From: Candidatus Hydrogenedentota bacterium
GTDB lineage: Bacteria; Hydrogenedentota; Hydrogenedentia; Hydrogenedentales; CAITNO01
DNA length: 37,097 nt
Assembly: GCA_903902895.1 (NCBI GenBank)
Contig: CAIUWO010000251.1
Location: 1 to 37,097 of the forward strand
Reading direction: 5' to 3'
Shown here: one piece after another, positions 29,577 through 37,097 of the stretch
Numbering within the stretch: the first letter of the stretch is position 1
Layout: each line of letters starts with the position of its first letter
Notes under the pieces: generated by a model
Database searches by the model: none
Seen by the model: the letters and a program-made list of their open reading frames with translations, nothing else
What the model was told of the DNA's origin: nothing
Position numbers and translations under genes: made by a program

Positions 29577-32021
29577 TCACCTCAGGGCCCCGGCCAGCAG
29601 CCTGATATAGTCGCTGTATACGGCGGAATAGTTCTGCGCGGCGTCATAATACTGGACCCGCACGGTGTGGTAGCCCGGCCCGGCCGGCAGCGTGTGCGCC
29701 CGCGTGGCCTTTAGCGGCTCCCAGGCCGTCCAGGTTGCGCCGTTGTCGCTGAAGCGCATGCGCCTCACGCCGGACCCCGCATCCGCCCAACTCAGGTTTA
29801 GCATGACGGCCCGGGTGCTCGTCGTCGGCGCATTGTTGTTGATAAGGATGCCGCCCGTGGGCGGCGCGGTGTCCAGGCGGATGTAGTCGCTGAAAACCGC
29901 GGAGCGGTTCTGCAGCTTGTCCAGGTACTGCACGCGCACCGTCTTGTAGCCGTCCCCGGCCGGCAGCGTGTAAGCCCGCGTCGCCGCCACCGGCTCCCAG
30001 GCGGACCAGGTTGTCCCGTCGTTGCTGAACCGCATCTTGACCACGCCGGTCCCCGCCCCGCCCGACCAGGTCAGCGCAAGCGTGGCATTGGGATTGTCCG
30101 TGACGCTGCGGTTGCCGTTGATGGCTATCGTGCCCATGGGGCAATCGGTGATCAGCGTGACGCTGTTGTCCCTGCCCGTGGATGCCCTGTTGCCGATGCC
30201 GGTGGCGCCGGCGCAGCGGCCCGCCGCGATGGACGGCACCAGTGTGCCCTCGCTGCCGGCGGTCACGCGCAGCGTGTAGAGCGCTCCCGAACCGCTGACG
30301 CTGGCGCTGATGCCCGTGGCCGTGCCGCTCCAGGCCACGTCGTTGACGTCTAAGCCCGTCACCGGCACGTTGAAAGCCACGGAGAACAGGACGGGCATGG
30401 CGCTGCCCGGCGTGGGGGCCGGGTCCGCCTGGCCCGCCGCCTGGTTCACGGTGGGTGTTGGAATCTCCAGCATCCAGTTCGCACGGCTCGGGTGTTTCAT
30501 GCAGTCGAGCGTGGTTGGCGGGTCGGCGGCGGTGGCGTGGCCTCCGTCATAACGCACCGTGACCAGCCCGGACTGGTCCGCGTAGAAGGAGGGCTCGCTC
30601 CCGGTATAGCAGAATGGGTCCATGTTCACCCAGTACTGCGAGGGAGAGATGCTGCCGATGATGAACGCATACCCGCCAATGACGCCGACAATACAGCCCA
30701 AAAGAAACGGGGGGGCTGCACCTGTCAGTAAGGCAGGGCTGGCCGAGTACTGCTGGTTTACAGCAAAGAACGAGTCCTGCGCCCGCATGAGCGAGCAGAG
30801 GGCGTCCTTGGCCTGGGCGAGGGGGTCATAGGCGCTGCTTTCCGGGAGCCGCCCCTGGGCCAGGGGCATAGAAGCTGCGGTAGCCCCAGCGCCAGGGGCG
30901 ACACGAATCAGGCCGGTTTCGTCTGCGAAGAAACTGCGAATTCCCGTGGAGCCCTGTGTTGTCGCGGTCGCAACCACTGAAAAGTGCATACCACCTCCGC
31001 CATCAAGGCTAAAGACATAACCATTTTTGCTTCCGCGCCAGTCGTCTCCCGTCAGCACGGGTGGAACGGCGTTCAGCAATTCGGTAAAGCTGTCTGCAAA
31101 ATACCCGTGGGCATTGCAGTACGCCCACTGGGCATAGACGACCTTGGTGGTGTCCTGCCGGGCAAGCTCCTCATTTTTCACTTGGCGCTCGCGCAGGCGG
31201 TTGACCCGGCTCGGATGGGCCAGACAGGGCTCGGCGGTGGGCGGGTCCAGCACGGTTGCCGCCGCGCCAATTCTTTCCCGGATGACACCGGTCTGGTCCA
31301 GAAAGAAACAGACCGAGTCCGGGAGGATGGGGTCAGGCGCGGCGGTCATCTGGTATCCCCCGCAGGATGTGGCGTCGGCGGCGCCGAGCTCAAAGGTGTA
31401 GCCGAATTCCTGATCCGTGCCAACAAGAAAGGGGGGGGTGCTAGATGTCAGTGTGGAGAAAGTGAACGCATAGAGATAGGGCGTACACTCCTGGGCGAAC
31501 ATTGCGAACATCTCCTGCGCACGGTGAATGGCGCAAAGATAGTCCCGGGCCTGGTTGACCGGAGATTGGGCGTCTGCCATGGGGAGGTGCCCCTCCGGCG
31601 CGGGCAGGTCCGAGGCCGATGCCGGCCCCATGGGGCTAAACCGGATGACACCGCTCTCGTCGGCGCCAAAATACCGGTTGCCGGTGACCCCCAGCACAGC
31701 GGGCTCGGCAGAAACCCAAAAGCTCCAATAATAAGAACTTGAAAGGCTGAACAGATACCCATTGCGCGCCGCCAGCCAGTTGCCGCTGAGATAGTTGCCG
31801 GCAGGCGGGGCAAGCGCAGCAAAGTCAGTGGCGAAGCACCCGTGATCCTCATAATACGCATACTCCGCCTCGATGACCGTGGTGATATCCTGGAGAGCCA
31901 GGAGCTCGTTGGTCTGAATATCCACCGATGCGTCCCCGGCGACCACGGCCCGGCCCGCGCTTGCGGCGAGGCACAGCATCAATGCCAGACCCAGCGCCCG
32001 CACACTTTCTGTTCCATTCAT
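29577..32021 (-). CDS. Secreted protein with A-B-A-B duplicated pseudopilin-like domains and Ig-like repeats
   Basis: 814 residues. A signal peptide (LGLALMLCLAASAGRAVVAG) precedes four related segments of about 110-125 residues. A1 (38-148) and A2 (283-395) share QD-T--V, AYY/AYC, HG-FA, NGY-FSL, TG-R-F-ADE-G-IR. B1 (150-275) and B2 (397-515) share QA-D-LC, RAQ--F, PPFL-G, DQ-G, DPPT and C-HPSR-N. The wording (Ala-rich helix start, Gly-Tyr-x-Phe, Tyr/Phe-Ala-Asp-x-Ser-Gly) is that of the globular head of type II secretion pseudopilins, but the N-terminal pilin helix is absent. Then come an Ig-like domain (about 540-625) and two near-identical repeats (MRFSNDGTTWSAWEP / MRFSDNGATWTAWEP). ATG 32021 has GGAGG upstream. 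It is probably extracellular; the function is unknown. Confidence 0.78.
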   Translation of the reverse strand: MNGTESVRALGLALMLCLAASAGRAVVAGDASVDIQTNELLALQDITTVIEAEYAYYEDHGCFATDFAALAPPAGNYLSGNWLAARNGYLFSLSSSYYWSFWVSAEPAVLGVTGNRYFGADESGVIRFSPMGPASASDLPAPEGHLPMADAQSPVNQARDYLCAIHRAQEMFAMFAQECTPYLYAFTFSTLTSSTPPFLVGTDQEFGYTFELGAADATSCGGYQMTAAPDPILPDSVCFFLDQTGVIRERIGAAATVLDPPTAEPCLAHPSRVNRLRERQVKNEELARQDTTKVVYAQWAYCNAHGYFADSFTELLNAVPPVLTGDDWRGSKNGYVFSLDGGGGMHFSVVATATTQGSTGIRSFFADETGLIRVAPGAGATAASMPLAQGRLPESSAYDPLAQAKDALCSLMRAQDSFFAVNQQYSASPALLTGAAPPFLLGCIVGVIGGYAFIIGSISPSQYWVNMDPFCYTGSEPSFYADQSGLVTVRYDGGHATAADPPTTLDCMKHPSRANWMLEIPTPTVNQAAGQADPAPTPGSAMPVLFSVAFNVPVTGLDVNDVAWSGTATGISASVSGSGALYTLRVTAGSEGTLVPSIAAGRCAGATGIGNRASTGRDNSVTLITDCPMGTIAINGNRSVTDNPNATLALTWSGGAGTGVVKMRFSNDGTTWSAWEPVAATRAYTLPAGDGYKTVRVQYLDKLQNRSAVFSDYIRLDTAPPTGGILINNNAPTTSTRAVMLNLSWADAGSGVRRMRFSDNGATWTAWEPLKATRAHTLPAGPGYHTVRVQYYDAAQNYSAVYSDYIRLLAGALR

Positions 32022-32101
32022 GACACATCCTCCCAGTGGTTCCCGCTGCTGCGTTGTTGCCTGTTTCTGACCGGACACTGCACCCACTTCATTCCGGCAG
32101 C

Positions 32102-32129
32102 ATAGTACACTACGCAACATTCGTGCCAA
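32102..32129 (-). promoter_or_regulatory. Promoter of the pseudopilin-like repeat protein
   Basis: On the minus strand, TTGGCA (complement of 32124-32129), a 16-base spacer and TACTAT (complement of 32102-32107). The leader would be about 75 bases. Confidence 0.45.
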
Positions 32130-32535
32130 CCGCCTGGTGCGGCGGAGCCGTGATCAAAGAATACAGGAGTCAGGAGTCAGCATGGAATACAGCAAGCCGC
32201 TGGACGGCTATCTCCTTTTGTGGCAATAGATTGTCTTAAGCGTTACGGAGGATTCTTCGAAAGGATTGGCCAAGGTTGCCAGGTAAGAGTACAGCATGCT
32301 GCTTTGTCCACATGATGCTGTCCAGCAACGGGACGCTCTCAGGAGAAGCGCTTCAACAGCTTGCCAAGACGGACAAGAAATGTCGCTCATGGACCACATT
32401 TGTCACCATGGGGGCCAATTTTGGCGAGAGGAAGCGTGGGGACGGCCCGCGGCGAAACGCGTCCTCTTTCGCCAAGGCGGCCGGGACGGCGGCACGCGGC
32501 GCATGCGTGACGACGGCCCTGTTCGGCGCATGCCT
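32130..32535. other. Non-coding stretch upstream of the palindromic element
   Basis: About 400 bases between the minus-strand promoter and the left end of the palindromic element. Short open frames exist on both strands but lack ribosome sites, codon bias and recognisable motifs. I see no gene or RNA here. Composition is more even (less GC) than the flanks, so it may be decayed sequence. Confidence 0.4.
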
Positions 32536-33002
32536 CAGGGCAATCGCATTAAAATCGAAGCCGTGCCGGTGGAGAGGACGGAAGCAGGGTGGTGCAGATT
32601 CTTTTGAAAGGATGCAAGGTCTGTTAGCCCGCTTCAGCGGGCTCCTCTTTGCCCCCGGCTTCAGCCGGGGGGCAGCGAGTCCAATCTTCCCTTGTTAGCG
32701 CGCTTTAGCGTGCTTGACGAAGGCTTGAGCCTTGGATTGAGGACAGGGGCTAAAGCCTGTTGAGAAGCACGCTGAAGCGCGCTGTCCTTGGTGTGTCGCA
32801 TTTTAGACGTCCCCCCGGCTGAAGCCGGGGGCAAAGAGGAGCCCGCCAGAGGCGGACAAGCCGGCTAAAGCCGGCTGAAAAGACATCTGCTTCCCATTGG
32901 GAAGGCCTTCGCTTGCCGCACGGGAGGCGCTGTGTGACGGGACAGCGGCCACTGTTTCTGTCTGTGGTGTCTTCCATATGGCATTCTAATGCGATTGCCC
33001 TG
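32536..33002. repeat. TIR-bounded palindromic element (copy 2)
   Basis: The left end CAGGGCAATCGCATTAAAAT (32536-32555) and right end (32983-33002) are inverted copies matching at 19 of 20 positions; GCATGCC wording lies just outside both. The interior has a perfect 36-base inverted repeat (32637-32672 with 32811-32846) and, nested inside it, a 19-base pair of arms (32697-32715 with 32765-32783, 18 of 19 matched). Each arm is itself made of small palindromes with cores GCTTCAGC, GCTAAAGC or GCTTTAGC. No coding sequence is recognised. It ends 20 bases before the -35 of the rhamnosidase promoter. Confidence 0.65.
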
Positions 33003-33022
33003 CCGGGCATGCCGACGGCGGC

Positions 33023-33051
33023 TTGCCCGATGCGCGGCCGCCCGGTACAAT
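33023..33051 (+). promoter_or_regulatory. Promoter of the rhamnosidase operon
   Basis: TTGCCC (33023-33028), a 17-base spacer and TACAAT (33046-33051) followed by GGCCCGGG. The leader to the ATG is about 70 bases and ends with AGGAA. Confidence 0.6.
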
Positions 33052-33127
33052 GGCCCGGGCTGCGATGTGCCTCCCGCCGGGGCGGCGGGACGGCGGGCCG
33101 CGAACTCAACGTACAGGAACCCCATCG

Positions 33128-36100
33128 ATGACCAAGCATTTGTCCCTGTTGGTATTGGCTCTTACGCTTGCCGCCGCGCCGCTGTGGGCGGCGGAGAAGA
33201 CGGGCGCGATTCGCCCGGCCGAGCTGCGCTGCGAATACCGGGCCGACCCCATGGGCATCGACACGCCGCAGCCGCGCTTCACCTGGATCGTGGTGGGCGA
33301 GGGCCAGGCCCGCGGTCTGGCGCAGACGGCCTACCAGTTGGTTGTGTCGGACTCGATGCAGGCCATTCAGAAGAACAAGGGCACGCTGTGGGATTCGGGC
33401 CGGGTGAAATCGGACAACACAGTGCTGGTGAGCTATGCCGGCAAGCCGCTCGCCTCGCGCACGATGTGCTACTGGAAACTGCGCGTGTGGGACCAGGACG
33501 GCCGGCCCTCGGCATGGACCGAGCCGGCCATGTTCTCGATGGGCCTGCTGAAGGCGGAGGACTGGTCCGCCGACTGGATCGGCTATGACGCGCCCGACCC
33601 CGGCGGCCAGGAACCGCGGGAGCCGCTGCTGGGCGCCATGTGGGTATGGCATCCCGAGGGCGACCCCGCGAAGGACGCCCCGGCCGGCAAACGCTGGTTC
33701 CGCAAGGTGGTGGAACTGAACGAGGTTTCCGGCATACGCGAGGCAACGCTCTATGTCACCTGCGACAACAAGGCGCGTGTCAGCATCAACGGCAAGCGCG
33801 TGGCCAAGGGCAAGGACGAGGTTCAGGACCACAGGCAGTTGTATGAGTTTTCGGTGGCCGACCTGCTCAAGCCCGGCCGCAACGTGCTCGCCGTCACGGC
33901 GGAGAACAAAACGGGCGCCGCCGGGCTGATAGCCCGGCTGGAAGTGGTCTTTGCCAACGGCAACGTGGCCGCCGCTGTGACAAACGACGCCTGGAAAGTC
34001 GCCGACAAGGAACCCGACAGCAAATGGAGCAACGAGGACTTTGACGATTCCGGCTGGGCCAACGCCAGAGAAGTGGCGGAGTACGGCGCCGAACCCTGGG
34101 GCAAGGCGGTCTGCAAGCACACCTACCTTCCGCCCGCCCCCTACCTGCGGCACGCTTTTGCCGTGACAAAAAAGGTGCGGCGCGCCACGGCCTATGTGTC
34201 GGCGCTCGGCCTTTACGAACTGCGCCTCAACGGCCGTCGCGTGGGCGACTACCTGTTCACGCCGGGCTGGACGGACTACAAGAAACGGGTCTACTACAAC
34301 AGCTACGACGTGACCGGGCTGCTTCGGGCGGGTGAACCGAACGCTGCGGGCATCATCCTGGCCGACGGCTGGTATGCCGGCCACGTCGGCAACTACGGGC
34401 CGGCGTACTACGGGCAGAACCCGCGCTGCATGGCCCAGATCGAGATTGAGTACGAGGACGGCAAAACGGACCGCATCGTGACCGGCGGCACCTGGAAGGC
34501 GGGCTACGGCGAACTGCGCGAGGCCGACCTGCTCATGGGCGAGTCGCACGACCTGACCAAGTCCATACCGGGCTGGGACGCGCCGGGATTCAACGACAAC
34601 GGCTGGGCACCCGTTGCGCTCACGCCGCGCGCCGAGGTGAAGATTCCCGTGCAGGCCTATCCCGGCGAGCCGGTGCGCCGCTTTGAGACCATCATTGCCC
34701 GCAAGATGGCCGAGCCCAAGCCGGGCGTGTTTGTCTATGACCTCGGTCAGAACATTGTCGGCTGGGCAAAGATTGCGCTGGACGGCAAGGCGGGGCAGAA
34801 GGTCGTGGTGCGCCACGCCGAAATGCTGCAGCAGGACGGCACGCTTTACACCATCGCGCTCCGTTCGGCCCGCGCCACGGACTACTACACGCTGGCGCAG
34901 GACGGCACGGTGACGCTGGAGCCGGGTTTCACCTTCCACGGATTCCGCTATATCGAGATTACCGGCGTGGACACGGCGCCCGCGACGGACGGCGTGCGGG
35001 GCGTGGTGATGCATTCGAATATCCCGCGCACGGCCGAGTTCGAGGCGTCCAACCCGCTGCTCACCAAGCTGGCCGAGAATATTGTCTGGGGCCAGAAGGG
35101 CAACTACTTCGAAGCGCCGACGGACTGCCCGCAGCGCGACGAGCGGCTCGGCTGGACGGGCGACGCCCAGTTCTTCATGCCGACCGCGCTCTACACGGCG
35201 GACATCGGCGCGTTTCACACAAAGTGGCTGGTGGACCTGGTGCAGGACGCGCAGTTGGACGACGGCTCCTTCGCCCATGTCGCGCCCAATGTGAACCAGG
35301 GCGGCGGCGCGGTGGCCTGGGGCGACGCGGCCATCATCTGCCCCTACCTCATGTACCGCTTCTACGGCGACACGCGCGTGCTGGAACAGCACTTCGACCA
35401 CATGGTCAAGGGCATGGACTTCCTCGAGGCGACCAGCAAGGATTACATTCGCGACAAGCTGGGCTTCGGAGACTGGCTCAATCTGGGCGGCGGCGCCAAG
35501 GACGAGGTCATCTGCACGGCCTACTACGCGTACCTTGCGGGGCTCATGTCCGAGATGGCCGGCGTCATCGGCCGCACGGCCGAGCAGGCCAAATACGCCG
35601 ACCTGCACACCAAGGTCCGCGACGCGTTCATCAAGAACTTTGTCGGCCCGGACGGCAAGATTCTTGAGAGCAGCCAGACCGGTTACGCGCTGGCCTTCGC
35701 CTTCGACCTGATTCCCGAGGAATTGAAGAAGGCGGCGGCGGACCGTTTTGTCGAAGAGATAAAGCGCTTCAACGGCCACCTCGCCACGGGCTTCATCGGC
35801 ACGCCGCGACTGCTGCCCGCGCTCACCCTCGCGGGCCGCGAGGATGTGGCCTACAGCCTGCTCATGAACACCACCTTCCCCTCCTGGCTCTATCAGGTCA
35901 CGCTCGGCGCCACCACCATGTGGGAACGCTGGAACGGCTGGACGCCGGAGAAGGGCTTTGCCGATCCCGGCATGAACAGCTTCAACCATTACGCCTTCGG
36001 CGCCGTGGGCGAGTACCTCTACGACCACGTCGCGGGCATCATGCCCGACGGCATCGGCTTCAAGAAGATCATCCTGCGGCCCCGTCCCGGCGGCGGGCTG

Positions 36101-36385
36101 GCTTCAGCCAAACTGTCGTACCGCTCCATCCACGGCGGCATCCTTTCGGACTGGAAGATCGAGAACGGCAAGTTCATGTACAACGTGGAAGTGCCCGCCA
36201 ACACCACCGCCACCGTGTGCCTGCCCTCCGCCGCGCTCGAAACCGCCCGCGCCGACGGCGCGCCGCTGTCGCAGGCAAGCGGCATCACCGCGGCACGCCT
36301 GGAGAACGGCGAGGTCAAGTGCCAGGTCGGCTCCGGCAGGTACACGTTTGAGATTGCCTATACGCCGCCTGCGGCGGGGAAGTGA
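33128..36385 (+). CDS. Secreted alpha-L-rhamnosidase (GH78)
   Basis: Releases terminal alpha-L-rhamnose from plant or bacterial glycans outside the cytoplasm. 1085 residues with a signal peptide (LSLLVLALTLAAAPLWAAE). Order: N-terminal fibronectin-like domain (LRCEYRADPMGIDTPQPRFTW), an inserted carbohydrate-binding-like beta domain (about 170-330), the GH78 concanavalin-like domain (LNGRRVGDYLFTPGWTDYKKRVYYNSYDV), the (alpha/alpha)6 barrel with the signature APTDCPQRDERLGWTGDAQ (acidic motif at about 671-681), and a C-terminal beta-sandwich. Catalytic-motif acidic residues look intact. ATG 33128 has AGGAA eight bases upstream; the frame is open further upstream but without a signal peptide. 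It heads a tight three-gene plus-strand operon. Confidence 0.95.
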   Translation: MTKHLSLLVLALTLAAAPLWAAEKTGAIRPAELRCEYRADPMGIDTPQPRFTWIVVGEGQARGLAQTAYQLVVSDSMQAIQKNKGTLWDSGRVKSDNTVLVSYAGKPLASRTMCYWKLRVWDQDGRPSAWTEPAMFSMGLLKAEDWSADWIGYDAPDPGGQEPREPLLGAMWVWHPEGDPAKDAPAGKRWFRKVVELNEVSGIREATLYVTCDNKARVSINGKRVAKGKDEVQDHRQLYEFSVADLLKPGRNVLAVTAENKTGAAGLIARLEVVFANGNVAAAVTNDAWKVADKEPDSKWSNEDFDDSGWANAREVAEYGAEPWGKAVCKHTYLPPAPYLRHAFAVTKKVRRATAYVSALGLYELRLNGRRVGDYLFTPGWTDYKKRVYYNSYDVTGLLRAGEPNAAGIILADGWYAGHVGNYGPAYYGQNPRCMAQIEIEYEDGKTDRIVTGGTWKAGYGELREADLLMGESHDLTKSIPGWDAPGFNDNGWAPVALTPRAEVKIPVQAYPGEPVRRFETIIARKMAEPKPGVFVYDLGQNIVGWAKIALDGKAGQKVVVRHAEMLQQDGTLYTIALRSARATDYYTLAQDGTVTLEPGFTFHGFRYIEITGVDTAPATDGVRGVVMHSNIPRTAEFEASNPLLTKLAENIVWGQKGNYFEAPTDCPQRDERLGWTGDAQFFMPTALYTADIGAFHTKWLVDLVQDAQLDDGSFAHVAPNVNQGGGAVAWGDAAIICPYLMYRFYGDTRVLEQHFDHMVKGMDFLEATSKDYIRDKLGFGDWLNLGGGAKDEVICTAYYAYLAGLMSEMAGVIGRTAEQAKYADLHTKVRDAFIKNFVGPDGKILESSQTGYALAFAFDLIPEELKKAAADRFVEEIKRFNGHLATGFIGTPRLLPALTLAGREDVAYSLLMNTTFPSWLYQVTLGATTMWERWNGWTPEKGFADPGMNSFNHYAFGAVGEYLYDHVAGIMPDGIGFKKIILRPRPGGGLASAKLSYRSIHGGILSDWKIENGKFMYNVEVPANTTATVCLPSAALETARADGAPLSQASGITAARLENGEVKCQVGSGRYTFEIAYTPPAAGK

Positions 36386-36389
36386 CCAG

Positions 36390-36644
36390 ATGATGTTCAC
36401 TAAGAAGCGAATCATAATAGCCACGTGCGCTATTCTGGCAGTTTTGGCATGTATCTATTGGTCAGCGTATGTGGAGTCGGGCAAGTTCTTATTGATGGAC
36501 AGATGCAAGGAGGAGGGGGGCAGGTGGGATTTTCAGACAGACACATGCGTGTACGGGGATGATCAGGATATCCGGACACTGGAGAAAACGGAACAACCTG
36601 GGAAGCCAGAGGAATCCAAGGGTGCTTCCACGGGTAGGGAATGA
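36390..36644 (+). CDS. Small membrane-anchored protein with a Cys-pair motif
   Basis: 84 residues. An N-terminal helix (IIIATCAILAVLACIYW) after a basic start (MMFTKKR) is followed by DRCKEEGGRWDFQTDTCVYG, where two Cys about 13 apart flank GGRWD and could form a disulfide in the periplasm. The C-terminus is polar and disordered-looking. It starts four bases after the rhamnosidase stop and overlaps the next gene by ATGA. It is lower in GC than the rhamnosidase. I recognise no function; similar short Cys-GGxW-Cys proteins are seen in many bacteria without assigned role. Confidence 0.65.
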   Translation: MMFTKKRIIIATCAILAVLACIYWSAYVESGKFLLMDRCKEEGGRWDFQTDTCVYGDDQDIRTLEKTEQPGKPEESKGASTGRE

Positions 36645-37097
36645 GGGGCGCTGGACTTTATGACGGGACGCAACTGATGGCCGAGGACCTGAGAGTTTGG
36701 TTGAAACGGGCCGTGGCGCTGTCCAAAGCGCCCGGCGCGACCGCGTGTGTCGGCCGGGCCGGCGACAAGGATCTGTTTCTGGCCGCGGAAGGCCTGCGCC
36801 AGATTACGCCGGTCACCGAGGCGGCGACCGAGGACACGCTCTATGACCTGGCGTCGCTGACCAAGCAAATCTCCACCACCACGTCCGTCATGCTGCTGCA
36901 CGAGGACGGCAAGCTGAACCTGGACCAGAAGGTGTCGGAATTCCTGCCGATTCCCGGGTTGGAGCAATACACGCTGCGCCAGTGCATCACGCACACGGCG
37001 GGGCTCGCGCCGTTCAAGCCCTGGCACACCGACATCCATTCGCCGGAGGAGATCGTGCAGCGCATCGCCGACCTGCCACCGGCGCATCCCGCGGGCA
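36641..37097 (+). CDS. Beta-lactamase-family serine hydrolase, class C-like (partial, runs off the edge)
   Basis: The N-terminal 152 residues are present. The catalytic Ser-x-x-Lys motif is LASLTKQIS, and the following LLHEDGKLNLDQKVSEFLP and LRQCITHTAGLAPF are typical of the serine beta-lactamase/DD-peptidase/esterase family. The Tyr-x-Asn and C-terminal motifs lie beyond the window. No signal peptide is seen, so it may be cytoplasmic: an esterase or peptidase more likely than a resistance enzyme. The ATG at 36641 overlaps the previous stop (ATGA); a second in-frame ATG at 36677 gives a more typical N-terminus and is an alternative start. Confidence 0.82.
   Translation, partial: MRGAGLYDGTQLMAEDLRVWLKRAVALSKAPGATACVGRAGDKDLFLAAEGLRQITPVTEAATEDTLYDLASLTKQISTTTSVMLLHEDGKLNLDQKVSEFLPIPGLEQYTLRQCITHTAGLAPFKPWHTDIHSPEEIVQRIADLPPAHPAG

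Noticed and set aside
32276-32698. 140-residue open frame upstream of the palindromic array
   Set aside because: It has no ribosome site or family similarity, and it runs into the hairpin repeats.
32536-33002. CRISPR array
   Set aside because: The repeats are inverted and nested, not direct with regular spacers, and no cas gene is nearby.
32750-36028. 1092-residue minus-strand open frame
   Set aside because: It lies opposite the alpha-L-rhamnosidase, which has a signal peptide and catalytic motifs. The antisense product is low-complexity and has no family signature.
36641-37097. Antibiotic-resistance beta-lactamase
   Set aside because: No signal peptide is seen and the context is glycan degradation. 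The SxxK region fits the broad esterase/peptidase family, and the gene is incomplete.

Overview
The window is a stretch of GC-rich bacterial chromosome with no rRNA, tRNA, CRISPR, phage or transposase gene visible. Three things point to a free-living or sediment heterotroph of the PVC or Hydrogenedentota kind: planctomycete-like pseudopilin-fold proteins, a long Glu-Gly repeat in a protein with a Cys/hydrophobic/Arg C-terminal tail, and plentiful secreted hydrolases (GH78 rhamnosidase, sulfatase-fold enzyme, dockerin-bearing protease). Candidatus Hydrogenedentota is my best guess, but this is inference from protein style and not a phylogenetic result.

Left part (1-8.2 kb): acetyl-CoA synthetase and an OFA-family transporter lie on the minus strand behind a near-consensus sigma-70 promoter. 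Divergent from them is a tight pair, a Rel/Spo alarmone enzyme and UvrB, separated by a single base. Then (8.2-16.4 kb) comes a long minus-strand block of exported proteins: a Glu-Gly-repeat surface protein, a TPR protein, a lipoprotein, a sulfatase-like hydrolase, and a separately promoted thermolysin-family protease with a dockerin.

Middle (16.7-27.4 kb): a membrane-anchored ceramidase-like protein, truA, a glutaminase A-like secreted protein, a methyltransferase (minus), glgC, a GPH-type sugar transporter carrying an unusual extracytoplasmic insert of about 270 residues, and a translationally coupled membrane protein built from two copies of one unit.

Right part (27.5-37.1 kb): htpG and a secreted protein made of an A-B-A-B duplication of pseudopilin-like domains lie on the minus strand. 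A repeat-filled 1.1 kb gap follows, then a plus-strand operon of alpha-L-rhamnosidase, a small membrane protein and a beta-lactamase-family serine hydrolase that runs off the edge.

The most unusual structure is non-coding. Two intergenic elements (18639-18987 and 32536-33002) are bounded by the same terminal motif in inverted orientation and filled with nested palindromes, and several further palindromic elements have covarying stems. Five promoters share the -10 hexamer TACAAT, one of them so close to the truA start that a leaderless transcript is likely.
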